Assembly (NCBI GenBank): GCA_001632425.1
Contig: KV425577.1
Coordinates: 3,462-67,461, forward strand
Reading direction: 5' to 3'
Source of the DNA: Neolentinus lepideus HHB14362 ss-1
Taxonomy: Eukaryota; Basidiomycota; Agaricomycetes; Gloeophyllales; Gloeophyllaceae
Length of the DNA stretch: 64,000 nt
Shown: piece by piece, positions 8,607-19,481 of the stretch
How the letters are laid out: each line of letters begins with the position of its first letter
Numbering within the stretch: the first letter of the stretch is position 1
Notes under the pieces: model-generated
What the model saw: the letters and a program-made list of their open reading frames with translations, nothing else
What the model was told of the DNA's origin: nothing
Databases searched by the model: none
Made by a program: the position numbers and the translations under genes

Positions 8607-11600
8607 ATGGTGCAGAGCTACCTCAGACATGGACCTACCCAGGTGAGCTGTGGTTTTGTCTTAATGTAGGCACTTGAACTGAGTACAGCGCAGGCATTTG
8701 GGTTGGTGTGCAGCTCCTCGTCCAACTCCGTGTACAACGAAAGATTTGCCTATGTTCCTGCGCTGGAAGATGTACTGGTATGGGACGTCAAGAAAGGCCA
8801 AATGGTACGTGGCTGTTACTCTTTCCGAGTAATTTAACCTTATTGTCCCTTTATAGCTCACTATGTGGCATGAAACAGGCCATAGAGCAGAGGTGACATG
8901 TATCCAGAGGTCCCCTAGCAAGGACACTTTCGCTGTAGGTTACGCCGATGGCTCCATTCGATTATGGAACGCATCGTCTGGGACAGTGACCACGACTCTG
9001 AATGGACACAAGAAAGTGGTGACCGCGCTTGCTTTCGATGAAACCGGCACGCGTCTCGCGTCCGGATCGCAGGATACTGACCTGATCATTTGGGATATTG
9101 TAGCGGAGGCGGGTCTTTTCCGGTATGAATAATGTGATGGTCAGCCTTGGCATTGTCTCACTCTACTTCTTTAGGCTGCGAGGGCACCGAGATCAAATCA
9201 CTGCTATCCGGTTCATCAACCTCCAGACGTCCGCGCAGCCATCCACCTCTACTGCTTCAAGTCCTGGATATATTGTGACGTCTTCAAAAGACACTTTCCT
9301 GAAGCTATGGGACCTCTCCACTCAGCACTGCATACAGACTGTGGTCGGGCATCGCGCCGAAGTATGGTCGATGGACTTAGACCAGGAGCAGAAGCTCATT
9401 TTCACCGGTAGCGGCGAGGGAGAGCTGAAGGTCTGGATCCTGGATCATGAAGCGCTAACCGAAGGGCTGAAGGAAACCGAAACGGGCCAGGTAATACTGC
9501 TCGGCACTTCTGTATGGAGACAGGGCACTGACAAGTTAAACCCCGAGGTCACCAAAATGATTCACCCCATCACCACCCTCCCCCTCTCCTCTTCTCACCG
9601 CGTCTCCCAAATAACCTTCCACCCTACCCTTCCGTATCTCGCCGTCCAATCTCATGATCGCTCTGTGGAGCTCTTCCGCATCCGGACCGAGGAGGAAATG
9701 AGGAAAAAGCAAGCAAGACGCAGGAAGCGGGCCAAGGAGAAGAAGGGAAAAGGAAAGAAGGCGGAGGCGGAGGAAGATGTCGATATGGATGAGAACAAGG
9801 AGATCGAGCTGGTTGATTTGTTCACACCGTATCTAGTGGTGAGGGCTAGCGGGAAGATTCGGTCGTTTGACTTCCCGAGCTCGGATCCTAGTGTGAAGGG
9901 AAGTACTCAGGTATGCGCGTTCTTGAGGATTGTATAGCGGAATGTAACTGATCGGCCGAGTTGTATAGCTTTTCGTGGCATTGGCATCAAATGCCCTCGA
10001 GGTGTACAACATCCCCCAACCTACCAAATCCAAGGACGAGCCTCCTGAAGCTACTCGGATGTACTCCTTAGACCTGCCCGGACACCGGACTGACGTGAGG
10101 ACACTGTCCCTTAGCTCAGACGATATGCTCTTAGTCTCGGCGTCAAACGGTAAAGCTCAATCCTCGTGTATCAAAATAACGCGTTAATCGTGATATAAAA
10201 GGCTCTGTGAAAATTTGGAACATGAAGACCACCGCCTGCATACGGACACTCGACTGCGGCTACGCGATCTGTAGCACGTTCCTACCCGGTGACCGCCAGG
10301 TTCGTGGTTTCCTTTGGGGACCGCTTGTTCGAAACTGACTGCGGTCATGCTACGCAGGTTGCAGTCGGCACCAAATCCGGGGAGATCCACATCTACGACC
10401 TGGCGTCCTCGTCATTAGTAGAGACGATCCAGGCGCATACAGCGGCTGTATGGTCGATGCACGTCCGCTCAGACGGGATGGCGCTCGTTACTGGTAGTGC
10501 GGATAAAGACGTCAAATTTTGGGAGTTTGAGGAGAAGGAGGGAAGTGCCGGTGGCAATGTCAGTTTACTCTCTGAGTTACTCTCTGTAGACGCTGAAGGC
10601 GGTTGTGGATGCTTAGGGTCCCAAGTTGTTCAGCTTGGTCCATGTACGGACGTTGAAGATGACAGACGATGTTCTGTCGGTGCGATACAGTCCTAACAGG
10701 AAGCTGGTCGCGGTGTCACTCCTGGATTCTACAGTTAAAATCTTCTACGAAGACAGTCTAAAGTTTTTCCTCTCCCTTTACGGCCACAAAGTAAGCTTGC
10801 TTTCCTCTTGATAAATATATCTAATTTCTCGGCGTAGTTGCCCGTGTTGTCAATGGACATCTCAGACGACTCCAAGATCATCGTTACATGCTCCGCCGAT
10901 AAGAACGTCAAGATCTGGGGCCTTGACTTCGGTGACTGCCACAAATCGATATTCGCACATGATGAAAGCGTCATGCAGGTCGCGTTCGAGAGGAAGTCGC
11001 ATTACTTTTGGTCGGTGGGGAAAGATAAGATGTTGAAGTATTGGGATGGTGACAAGGTGGGCACTGGAAATTGAGTATGTCGACCGTCGTTTGCTCACCT
11101 AGGTCTAGTTCGAGAACATTCAGAAATTGGATGGACACCATGGGGAGATATGGGCGTTGGCTGTTAGCCATTTTGGTAACTTCGTGGTGACAGGGTCGCA
11201 TGACAAGTCTATCCGCGTCTGGGAGAAACTGGACGAACCGGTGAGTTAGCCGATTTACGAATGTCAATGCCAGAGTCTAAGCACTCCGCATTTGCAGCTG
11301 TTCCTGGAAGAAGAGCGCGAACGCGAACTGGAAAGCCTCTACGAAACCGGTATCGCTGACTCTTTAAACCGTGAAGACGGCCCAATCGGCAGCGGTGCTG
11401 CTGATGGAGATGCGCCCTCGCAAGCGGAAGCGGAAGCCACTGCCGTCTCGAAGCAGACAACCGAGACGTTGATGGCGGGCGAGCGCATCATCGAAGCCCT
11501 GGAGCTCGCGGACTCCGAGCGCTCTATATTTCGTGAGTACGAAGAGGCGAAGGCGACGCTGGGTGTGGAAGATGCGGAAAAGCTTCCACCACCTACGAGG

Positions 11601-12107
11601 AACGCGGTGCTGGTGGCGTATGATCTAAGCCCGGAGGCGTGGGTACTGAGAGTTGTGGAGAGGATACCGGGGACGGCGTTGACGGACGCCTTGTTGGTGT
11701 TGCCATTTGGAAAAGTAGTGTCGTTGATGGCGTATCTGAATATCTGGGCACAGAAGGTTCGCAATGGCACCCTACGTTCATCCTTGACTCGAAATTAACG
11801 TTGCGATCAGGAATGGAATATTATCCTTGTCTCGCGGATCATGTTCTTCATCCTGAAGACGCACCATCACCAGATAGTTGCCAACCGCATCATGCGCACA
11901 ACGCTCATGTCCCTTCGCAAGCACCTGCGATTTGCACTGCAGCGCCAGAAGGAGACGATCGGGTATAACCTCGCTGCGCTCCAGTTCATAAGAAGGCAAG
12001 ACGATGCGGAGAGGACGGCTCAGTTTTATGAGGATATGGATGAGGAGAAAGCGCGCGCCAGAATTGCGGAGGGGAAAAAGAGGAAGCGAGTGAGTATCAA
12101 GGCTTAA
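8607..12107 (+). CDS. UTP12: U3 snoRNP WD40 protein Utp12/Dip2 (WDR3)
   Basis: Utp12 is a twin beta-propeller scaffold of the UTP-B subcomplex of the SSU processome, required for pre-18S cleavage. Exons: 8607-8642, 8694-8804, 8857-9122, 9175-9910, 9969-10149, 10202-10299, 10358-10575, 10634-10790, 10838-11056, 11109-11240, 11298-11756 and 11811-12107, giving 969 residues. About a dozen WD repeats are visible, for example [45 protein letters not shown] and [11 protein letters not shown] Lys/Arg/Glu-rich insert lies near residue 330. The C-terminal Utp12 domain holds [16 protein letters not shown] and a basic tail. The donor at 10576 (GTTACT) is the least certain junction. Confidence 0.95.
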
Positions 12108-12291
12108 TGAGGAAGTTTAACTCGGGTATGAAGATACAACAAAAGTATAATATACAGAGGTAGAGTGTATTGATACATATATCAGTGATGCAAAGCTAGA
12201 CCTTTTGGGCATTCACCAGGAACTGCTCCAGAATGATAGACATGAATGCTGGGCAAGTTAGTCGTGTTGGTAGAGAGCAGTCACGCGGAAC

Positions 12292-13286
12292 TTAGGCCTT
12301 CGGACCCCACAGTTCTTCGAACCTGGGCATTGATTGTTAGAACGAGCACCGCCGTAATTCAAGTCAGCAATAAATTACCAATGTGGCGATGGATCAGTCG
12401 CAGGCCTCATATGGACTGACAGGATCCCTTCGTTGATGTCTGCCAGGTTAGAGAACGCCGCTTTGGTCAGATCGACGTGTTTAGAGCCTGGAGCACAGCC
12501 GGCGCAAGTATCAACTACACGGACGAAGACACAGGTCTTGGAGTCTTTGCACACTGCGCATATATGAAGTCAAACCGCATACAATGTCAAGGCAAAGGCT
12601 AGTATTGCTCACGTTCGAGAAATTTGAAACACTGAGGTTTCGACGTCCAGCCATCCAGAGTGAGAGCGCACGCAAAAGAGTTGTCCTACAAGCTGAATCA
12701 GATCTTCACAAGTACAAGCTATGTAACAGAGATGCTGACAGTCGGAGCCCAGTTGCCGCTCGCCCAGCAGCTTGGATTTTCGAGATCGTGGCCAGTATAC
12801 CTATCAAACAATTACTACGCGTCGTATAAAAAGGTTGATCCGGTCCTTTTACCAGGTAATCGTAACGTCTTCCGCTTTCCCAATGCCTTTCAGACTGTTC
12901 CAGACGGAGTCAAGCGCATGGACGACCGAAGCACCAGTTAAAATGTTAGCCTTCGAAAGAGCCAAGGTCTTGAGCTTCGACTTAGTAGAGCTCGTCGCCT
13001 TCTTGCTGGACTTTGCCTTGCTCGCCCTTTTCTCAAGACCAGACGAGTCGACCAGACTTTCGTTCCCGTGTGACACAGACGAGCGAGAGTACTTGTACTG
13101 CATGTCAGTGACGTTGGTGGTTTGCCAGCCATCCCGAGCATCAAAGACATAGTTGTCACCGAGAGAGTGGGGCGTCGTGTACCTGGTGTATGCGAGAGAA
13201 CGAGGTTCGAGGACGCTTGCGCCAGTAAAGAGCGGAAGCCAAGAAGTCACCAGGACTATGGTCGCCAGACCGCTGTGTAGAAACAT
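12292..13286 (-). CDS. secreted RlpA/barwin-like double-psi beta-barrel protein
   Basis: Exons in coding order: 13286-12853, 12800-12740, 12685-12613, 12553-12379 and 12322-12292, giving 257 residues. A signal peptide (hydrophobic ATIVLVTSWLPLFTG, then Ala-Ser-Val) leads into about 120 residues rich in Ser and Lys. The last 110 or so residues form an expansin/barwin-like barrel: TWYTGHDLENP, a Cys-rich stretch, VFVRVVDTCAGC, HVDLTKAAF, INEGILSV and a Trp-containing end. RlpA-like barrels in fungi include wall-loosening and protease-inhibitor proteins. No expansin C-terminal sugar-binding domain is present, so substrate and activity are open. It converges with UTP12. Confidence 0.88.
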
Positions 13287-13419
13287 GACTTATCAAGGTA
13301 CCAGTAGATTGAATTGTAGAGACTAAGAGAAACAGAATAGAATGAGACTAAGAAGACGAACGAAGAGGAAGAGATGAAGGGGAGCGCTCGAATCCGAACC
13401 TATCCACGCAACGCGTCTG

Positions 13420-13426
13420 TCACGTG
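13420..13426 (+). promoter_or_regulatory. TCACGTG (Cbf1-type E-box) upstream of the Cys/Met enzyme
   Basis: TCACGTG lies 117 bp before the PLP-enzyme ATG, in the promoter shared with the divergent RlpA-like gene. In yeast this core is bound by Cbf1, which recruits Met4 to sulfur-amino-acid genes, so the context fits. An ACGCGT also lies at 13411-13416. Function here is inferred. Confidence 0.4.
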
Positions 13427-13542
13427 GCCGTGCCATGTCGGCAGGCAATTTGGCGCCAGTCTTTCGTCTTATCGAGAGGAACGAGTGACTCGGCCAGCCA
13501 TAACTCTCCTGTGCGCCTTACCCGCCTTGACCGACGTCCACC

Positions 13543-15347
13543 ATGGCACCGAAAGAAGACAAGAGACTCACCCTGAGCGGAACAAAACTCCTCCACGCCG
13601 ACGACGCCATACATCGGCATGGCGGAGATGTAGCACCTGCTATATCAGTAACTACAAGCAAGTCCGTCCTTGGGTCCATGAAGCCTCTGACACTGACTGT
13701 CGTCTGGCAGCTTTCAAGGCTCCGAGACCGGAGGACAATGCGAAAAAGACGTCTGAATGGGATGTCTTCGATCTGCTGAACCCTTCGAGACACCTCTACT
13801 CCCGATATACGCAAGGCGTGAGCAGTCGTGCCGAGAAAGTTCTGAGCGATATTAATGTTAGGCCTCTGCTTGTGCTTTACGTTTTCTGTCGCTTATTGGA
13901 CTCGCGCTCAGGGAGGTTATGCGATCACGTACGCTTCCGGCCTGGCGGCCTGCTATGCAGTAGGCTCTTCCGTATACTGTGCATGATCTGGCTTGATGCA
14001 ATGCATCGTACAGGCCTTGGTTTACTATCAACCCAAACGGATAGCTATTACTCAAGGCTACCATGGTTGTCATGCTACGATAGACGTCTACAAGAAGACC
14101 CGCGGTGGCGACGTAGATGTCATTGGCATCGATGATGACTTCCAACCCGGTGACCTGTGCTGGCTTGAGACACCTCTGAACCCGACCGGAGAGGCTAGGT
14201 GTTGACAGATCGCATTTCCTATCGCATTTGATGTGCTGATCTTCCGCTGCAGAGACATACAATTCTATGCTGATAAGGTTGCCCGGTCTATCGTAGCTTG
14301 TTATCCCGATTGACGTATATTTCAGATTCACGCCGTGGGAGGGCATATTGTAGTGGACTCAACATTCGCGCCTCCTCCTTTGCAGTATCCATTCAAATGG
14401 GGAGCCGATTGCGTGATGCACAGTGGTAAGTGTTCGTATGTTCGCCAACAGGCCCTTTGTTGACTTGAGACACAAGGCACAAAATACTTCGGTGGACACT
14501 CCGACCTTTTATGCGGTGTCCTGGTAGTCAAAACTGCGGAGGAATGGGAAAAGGTATAGTGATGTATAATTTTCACGGCCAGGCGGAATATTCAGAACTG
14601 TATACAGCTATGGAACGACCGCACATTCATGGGGAATATGATGGGCTCCCTCGAGTCCTGGCTCCTCCTGCGTTCCCTCCGCACCCTCCACCTTCGTGTG
14701 CCGAAGCAGTCTAATACCGCCACGGGTCTCGCTCAATGGCTGAACAAGGCTGCGGCAGTGCCGAAGGGCCAGTCGTTCGATGGAGTGCCTGGAGGGGTCA
14801 TTGAGAAAGTGTGGCACTCTTCGCTGCAGAGGGCGGATAAGCGTGGGTTTGAGCCGTCGAAGCAGCTGGAGGGCGGATGGAATGCTACGTTCGCTATCTT
14901 TGTTGGTGCTTTGACTGTATGCGTGTTCATCGTACTAATTAGGCCTCGGTGACGATGGCAGATGACCAATCCAGAGCACGCTACTCAACTACCGCATCTT
15001 GTCAAATACTTCATTGTAGGCACTATTTTTATGTTGTGCTTGCCGGAGACTGATGGTTCTCGTGCAGCCTGCAACCAGTCTTGGCGGAGTGGATTCACTC
15101 ATGGAACAGCGAGTTCAGTCTGATCCTGGTGCCGACCCTCGTCTCATCAGGATCAGTGTTGGTGTTGAGGAGCTCGAGGTACGGATGCAGTGTGGTCTTC
15201 ATTGAGGAGCTTTGTTGACTTCGAGACAGGATTTGAAAGATGATTTGAGGAAGGCATTCCAGGAGTTGGTGAAGGTCAGTTTTGGTGGTCCTCTTCTCCA
15301 GACTCTGATTCAATACCGTTATCCTCCAGCGTCCGGCTAAGTTGTAG
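13543..15347 (+). CDS. Cys/Met-metabolism PLP enzyme (cystathionine gamma-synthase/beta-lyase type)
   Basis: Exons: 13543-13657, 13711-13856, 13912-13959, 14014-14198, 14253-14277, 14326-14425, 14477-14553, 14608-14901, 14962-15015, 15068-15178, 15230-15274 and 15330-15347, giving 405 residues. Fold-type I trans-sulfuration features are clear: YSRYTQG near the start, YASGLAA, WLETPLNPTG, VVDSTFAPP (PLP-contact Asp) and MHSGTKYFGGHSD with the Schiff-base Lys (about 230). The end holds LIRISVGVE, where the Arg binds substrate carboxylate. The first intron (13658-13710) begins with GC, not GT. The exact reaction, gamma-synthase or lyase, cannot be told from sequence alone. A TCACGTG box lies upstream. 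Confidence 0.9.
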
Positions 15348-15726
15348 GTTCTTGTGGTATACTCGTTAAGCGTTATCTCCAATGTATGAGGTAAGACTGG
15401 GCCAGAGGCAGTGATGGATCTACAATGCTTAATCAAACGGATAGGTTAGGGCTAGATCTGATAACAATCATAATGCATGAGATTGCGATTTTGGATCATC
15501 ATCCGCATTGTGATGTGATCGCTCGGGCAGGTGCACACGGAGTCTCATGGAGCTCTTCGAATGAAAGGAACATCGTGTGCGATGCATAGACGTTAATGTT
15601 TCCGATCGTTCGGTCTGGCCTGCTGCACCGTGCTGGTAGCAGCATGGCCTGCCGCATGTATTCGGCTATATGAGCGCGTTTGTGTCTGTGGTTCTAGCAT
15701 CTACGCATCGCTCCCGCGTACTGAGA
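15348..15726. other. intergenic region, no gene seen
   Basis: These 379 bp lie between two co-oriented genes. They should hold the 3' end of the PLP-enzyme gene and the next promoter. No repeat or reading frame of note was found. Confidence 0.5.
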
Positions 15727-17786
15727 ATGCCTCCACCCAAGATCTTCCAGGCGTTCAAGCGGTCGAATTCGAGAGGTGGCGCGGCTGCGGCTGCGCATGG
15801 GATGGAGCCAAGGCCGTATGATTATGGCAGTGTGGGAAGGAATTATGGACAGGATCGGGTACGTGTTACGCTCTCCAAGGGCTGCTGTTGGTTTGTCCAG
15901 TTTTGATGTCTCTATCTACCTTCCTGTATAGGTCCATTCGGCTTACTCCTCCCGGACCCCTATTGACGGTGACGATGATGAATACGAGGACCTTCGGGAA
16001 TATCAAGACATCAGACATTCCATGGTCCCTACCTCGATGGCACCCTCAGATTTTCGCACACATTCGATGGCGCCTTCAGACGCTGACTTTCGACCACATT
16101 CTATTGGCCCGACATCAATAGCTCCTTCGGAATTTAGTGAGAGCCGAATTCCAAGAGTGCAAAGGCTGGATGACCCGCGCTCGACGATTTACGGCACGAT
16201 TCCCGAGGAAGAGGACGATGAGACGGCACGTACTGTTTCGGACGGGTACGTCGATATAGGGCGGCATCCTCAGGAGCAGTACTACCATGAAGCGGGACCT
16301 TCACAGCACCATGAGGCAGGTACTTCGCGGTACCATGAATCAGGCTCTCCACAGTACACGGAGTACCGCCCGGGAGAACACCACCATTCGCATTCAAGGC
16401 CCCGACCTGCCTATCATAATCAAGCGCCGGAGCAGCCGTCTATGAGACACGGTTCATCGCGTCGCCAGACTGATCATGAGCCTACTGTGCTTGACTATAG
16501 GTCCCAGGCGACATCGTACATGCCATCGCACGCTCAGCCGCATATTCCGACTTATGGACCTGACACTTCGTCGCAGGTGCGTGCTTCCTTCTCTCATAGC
16601 GGTGTCGCATATTAACCTATGTCGAATATTACAGCCTCAGATGCGCCAGCCCGCTCCTCCGCAAGACCGTGCATTTCACATACCTCCGCCCGGTACTTAT
16701 GAGTACGAAAGGGCACCGACGGGTATGGAAGGAGCAAGAGGAGAATTCGCACGGCAGCCTCGTAGGCAGGCACAATACAATGTAAGCCTACAGAGTATTC
16801 CACGTGTAGGGTCTAACCGAGGACTCATTCTCCAGCAGACACCTGGCCACACAACCCAACATGTGCCCAGTCGTGAATATGTGCAACCACTGATCCATAC
16901 CGTATCTCGTCGCCGCAGTGCAGAGACGTACTATATTATTCCAAACAACAAACCTGTCATATTCAAGGATGAGCGTGGCAATGAAATTGCTAGGTAAGCA
17001 AAGGCACCCCCAGATCGCCCGTTCTCACCAGTATATCTTGGTTCAGGGTCGGAGACTTCAGCGGGAGGAGAAGAAGCCGAAGGAAACATCCTCTGATTAT
17101 CCAAGACGAGTATGGTCGGGAGTTGTATCGGTAAACAATTTGGTTACCTAGTGTCTGTCTATGCCCCTTATTACTTGCTCCTAAGGACTGGCGATGTGCA
17201 TGACGGTGCCGGATATCACCAGTTCGTTCATCTTCCTTGAATAAGCGTCCGTTATTCTGATAGAAGTCTATGTAGACATCATGAACAATTCGATGGCAGT
17301 GACCATTCAAGTCGCACTTCAGAATCTAGCCCCCGACAGCACCTCGGCGAACCATATCGTCATGAAGGTTCTGATAGGACTTCGGGCTCTGATTCCTATG
17401 GCCTCCCTGTCAAACTAGTAGACCAGTGGGGACGACCTATATCTCCGTACGTGCCTCTCATATGCATTTATGTTGTCCCCTCGTTGGATGCATTGATCCA
17501 CGCAGACGGATCGAGACTGTCAGTAGGCATGGTTCAACGACTTCCTCTCGCTCCGGTCGGCCATCGCGACCTGCACTTCCCCCGAATGTAATTCTGATCG
17601 ATGATTTTGGTAATCAAATTCCAATGTGAGTGTTGCTGTCTTAACCACTCGCACGATTCCTGACCTTTCGCATTCAGCCAAGTACCGTCAGCAGGAACCA
17701 ATACCAGCCGATATCGTCCGTCCGGTCCTCAGGGTTACGAGCAGCATCCCCAGATGATGCCTCTAAGAGACCCTGAAGCCTTCTGA
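15727..17786 (+). CDS. low-complexity protein with four exon-encoded DxxG repeats, function unknown
   Basis: I do not recognise this protein. Exons: 15727-15858, 15932-16576, 16635-16781, 16836-16993, 17047-17130, 17186 or 17246 to 17446, 17506-17625 and 17678-17786. The first 330 residues are disordered and rich in Ser, Pro, His, Tyr and Gln, with near-repeats such as SMAPSDFR/SMAPSDAD and EAGPSQHH/EAGTSRYH. Four short related units follow: VIFKDERGNEIAR, LIIQDEYGRELYR, VKLVDQWGRPISP and VILIDDFGNQIPI. Each ends at a phase-2 intron cutting the final codon. With the usual 55-nt intron (acceptor 17185) the frame meets a TGA at 17238-17240; an acceptor at 17245 skips exactly 60 nt and restores the frame to 17786. 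It converges with the FAF1-like gene. Confidence 0.8.
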
Positions 17787-17936
17787 TACAAACTCTTCCT
17801 CATTGCCTGTTGAATCACCCTGGCTCTCTGAACGCTAAACATCGGGGCAGCAGTTACGTCATCACTGGCTCTTCATCACAGGACGAACTATCATTGTGTG
17901 GCTATAAGTATTATAATATTATTTATGATTGTAACG

Positions 17937-19133
17937 TCATTTTCGCCGACCTCCAGGCCGACCGTTGCCTCTTTGCAATACACGACGGGGTGGTGCCGAA
18001 CCTTGTACGGAGCTGATTTCTTCTTTGGTCAGCTTCAACACGCCGCCCTTGAATTTTCCGACTCCCATGGTCAAGCCCCTTTGCCGTTTTCTTATGGTCT
18101 GCTGTCCCTCTGAAGGCTCGAAGAGTTTCTTGATGGCTGGGTGGTAATTCCCCATATTCTTAGCCTGCGAGAAGGACAATCATCGTTGGAATAGGCCCAA
18201 GGTTCTGAAGATGTTGATTCACGTACCTCTTCAAGCTGCTTCTCTTCTCGTTCTTTTTGTTTTGCGAGCATACCAAGTCGCACTTTCTGCGCAGCCTTAT
18301 TTCGTTCGGCGAACTTCACGGACCGCTCACCCTTCCCCAACTTCGCGTCCCCTGCTAGCTCTAATAACCGACCCTCCAGTGCCTTACGGCGTTGAGCAGG
18401 CTTTAAATCTAAGTCAGGATTCAATGACCCAGATAGAAGCTTTGTGTGGATGAGCCGGCGTAATTCAGCGTCGTTCTCCACGTTGGTGCTAGAAACAATA
18501 TATTAGTATATCAACGCCATAGCTGAAAATGTTACAAACCGTTCCTCGTCTTCATCGTCTAGTGTACGAACAGATCTCCGCTGTATACCTCTTGAGTCCT
18601 GCGTGAGCTTCGACACCTTCGAAGACTACAAGAAACTTCAGCGAAGAATAACATGGACGGAAAGGTCAGCATTACCATAAATGCTTTCAGCCCGGTCTTG
18701 GACCCGGATGGCAATGAATTCGTTCTCTTTTGACCATTGTCGAAGACAACGACGGGCACATGGTGGGAGTTGGTGGCATTAGCAGTGAAATCATCATCAT
18801 TCTCTTCGAAGTCTGCAATCATACCTTCAGAGAAGTAATCTGCACGCAGAAAAAGAACACACCATCCACGACAGATCCATCGTCAAAGCTGGGAAAATCT
18901 TTATCGTCATCACTATCAGATGGGTCGTTTGCAAAGCCGGTCCACTCTTCCTCTGAGCCTGTATGGTCCTCGACCTTAGAAGCGTTGTTCACATTGGAAT
19001 CAGCTTCGTCGGTCCTTCGCCTCTTCCTAGGTCTTGGCACAGGTATATCAAATGAACCAAGAAAAATCTGACCGTGTGCTTGTAGTAACTGTAACAAGTA
19101 CTGCTGCTCGTCCTGGTCCGCCGTAGAACTCAT
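17937..19133 (-). CDS. Faf1/C1orf131-like ribosome biogenesis factor
   Basis: Yeast Faf1 binds Krr1 and is needed for 40S subunit assembly; C1orf131 is the animal relative. Exons in coding order: 19133-18863, 18812-18676, 18625-18540, 18488-18227 and 18164-17937, giving 327 residues. The N-terminal half is acidic with a basic patch (PRPRKRRR), likely nuclear or nucleolar. The C-terminal third holds a charged helix and the hallmark TMGVGKFKGGVLKLTKEE, then a basic Gly/Arg tail. The assignment rests on that last motif, the charge pattern and the length. Its neighbours include other small-subunit factors (IMP4 and UTP12 upstream). Confidence 0.82.
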
Positions 19134-19481
19134 AGCGAAAGTGCTACGATGAAGTTGTGACGTCACAGTCACAAAGGAAGTTTATCATCTTCGGCTCACA
19201 GCTTTCTAGTCAACGATCTATGTGCCTGACAGTTACGTCGCTTACTAGTATACAAAGTCTTAATTGGAAGGCGCGTATCAAGTCCACTCCGGAAATCGGA
19301 TATCTTACCTTCATTCAAACAAGGATCATCCGGGAAGTATGGAATATCTTAATCACAACAACACCTATGGCTACAATAGTTACAATTGGGCGAGCTTCAA
19401 TTATGCAGGTGCGAGAGCAGCCAATGGACAAAATGATACCCAGACGCGCGAAATATATCTGAGACTGAAGAACTTCCGCCT
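19134..19481. other. intergenic region between two minus-strand genes
   Basis: These 348 bp hold the promoter of the FAF1-like gene and the 3' end of the orphan gene. No further feature is seen. Confidence 0.5.

Noticed and set aside
11339..11770. A 143-codon minus-strand frame
   Set aside because: It mirrors the UTP12 exon at 11298-11756; the plus-strand frame carries the conserved protein.
13374..14135. A 253-codon plus-strand open frame
   Set aside because: It runs through three introns and out of frame with the PLP-enzyme exons; the spliced frame matches the family and this one has no domain.
16836..17786. The DxxG units as YD/RHS repeats
   Set aside because: They share a D-x-x-G-R look but lack the spacing and the tyrosines of true YD repeats and occur only four times with variable spacers.
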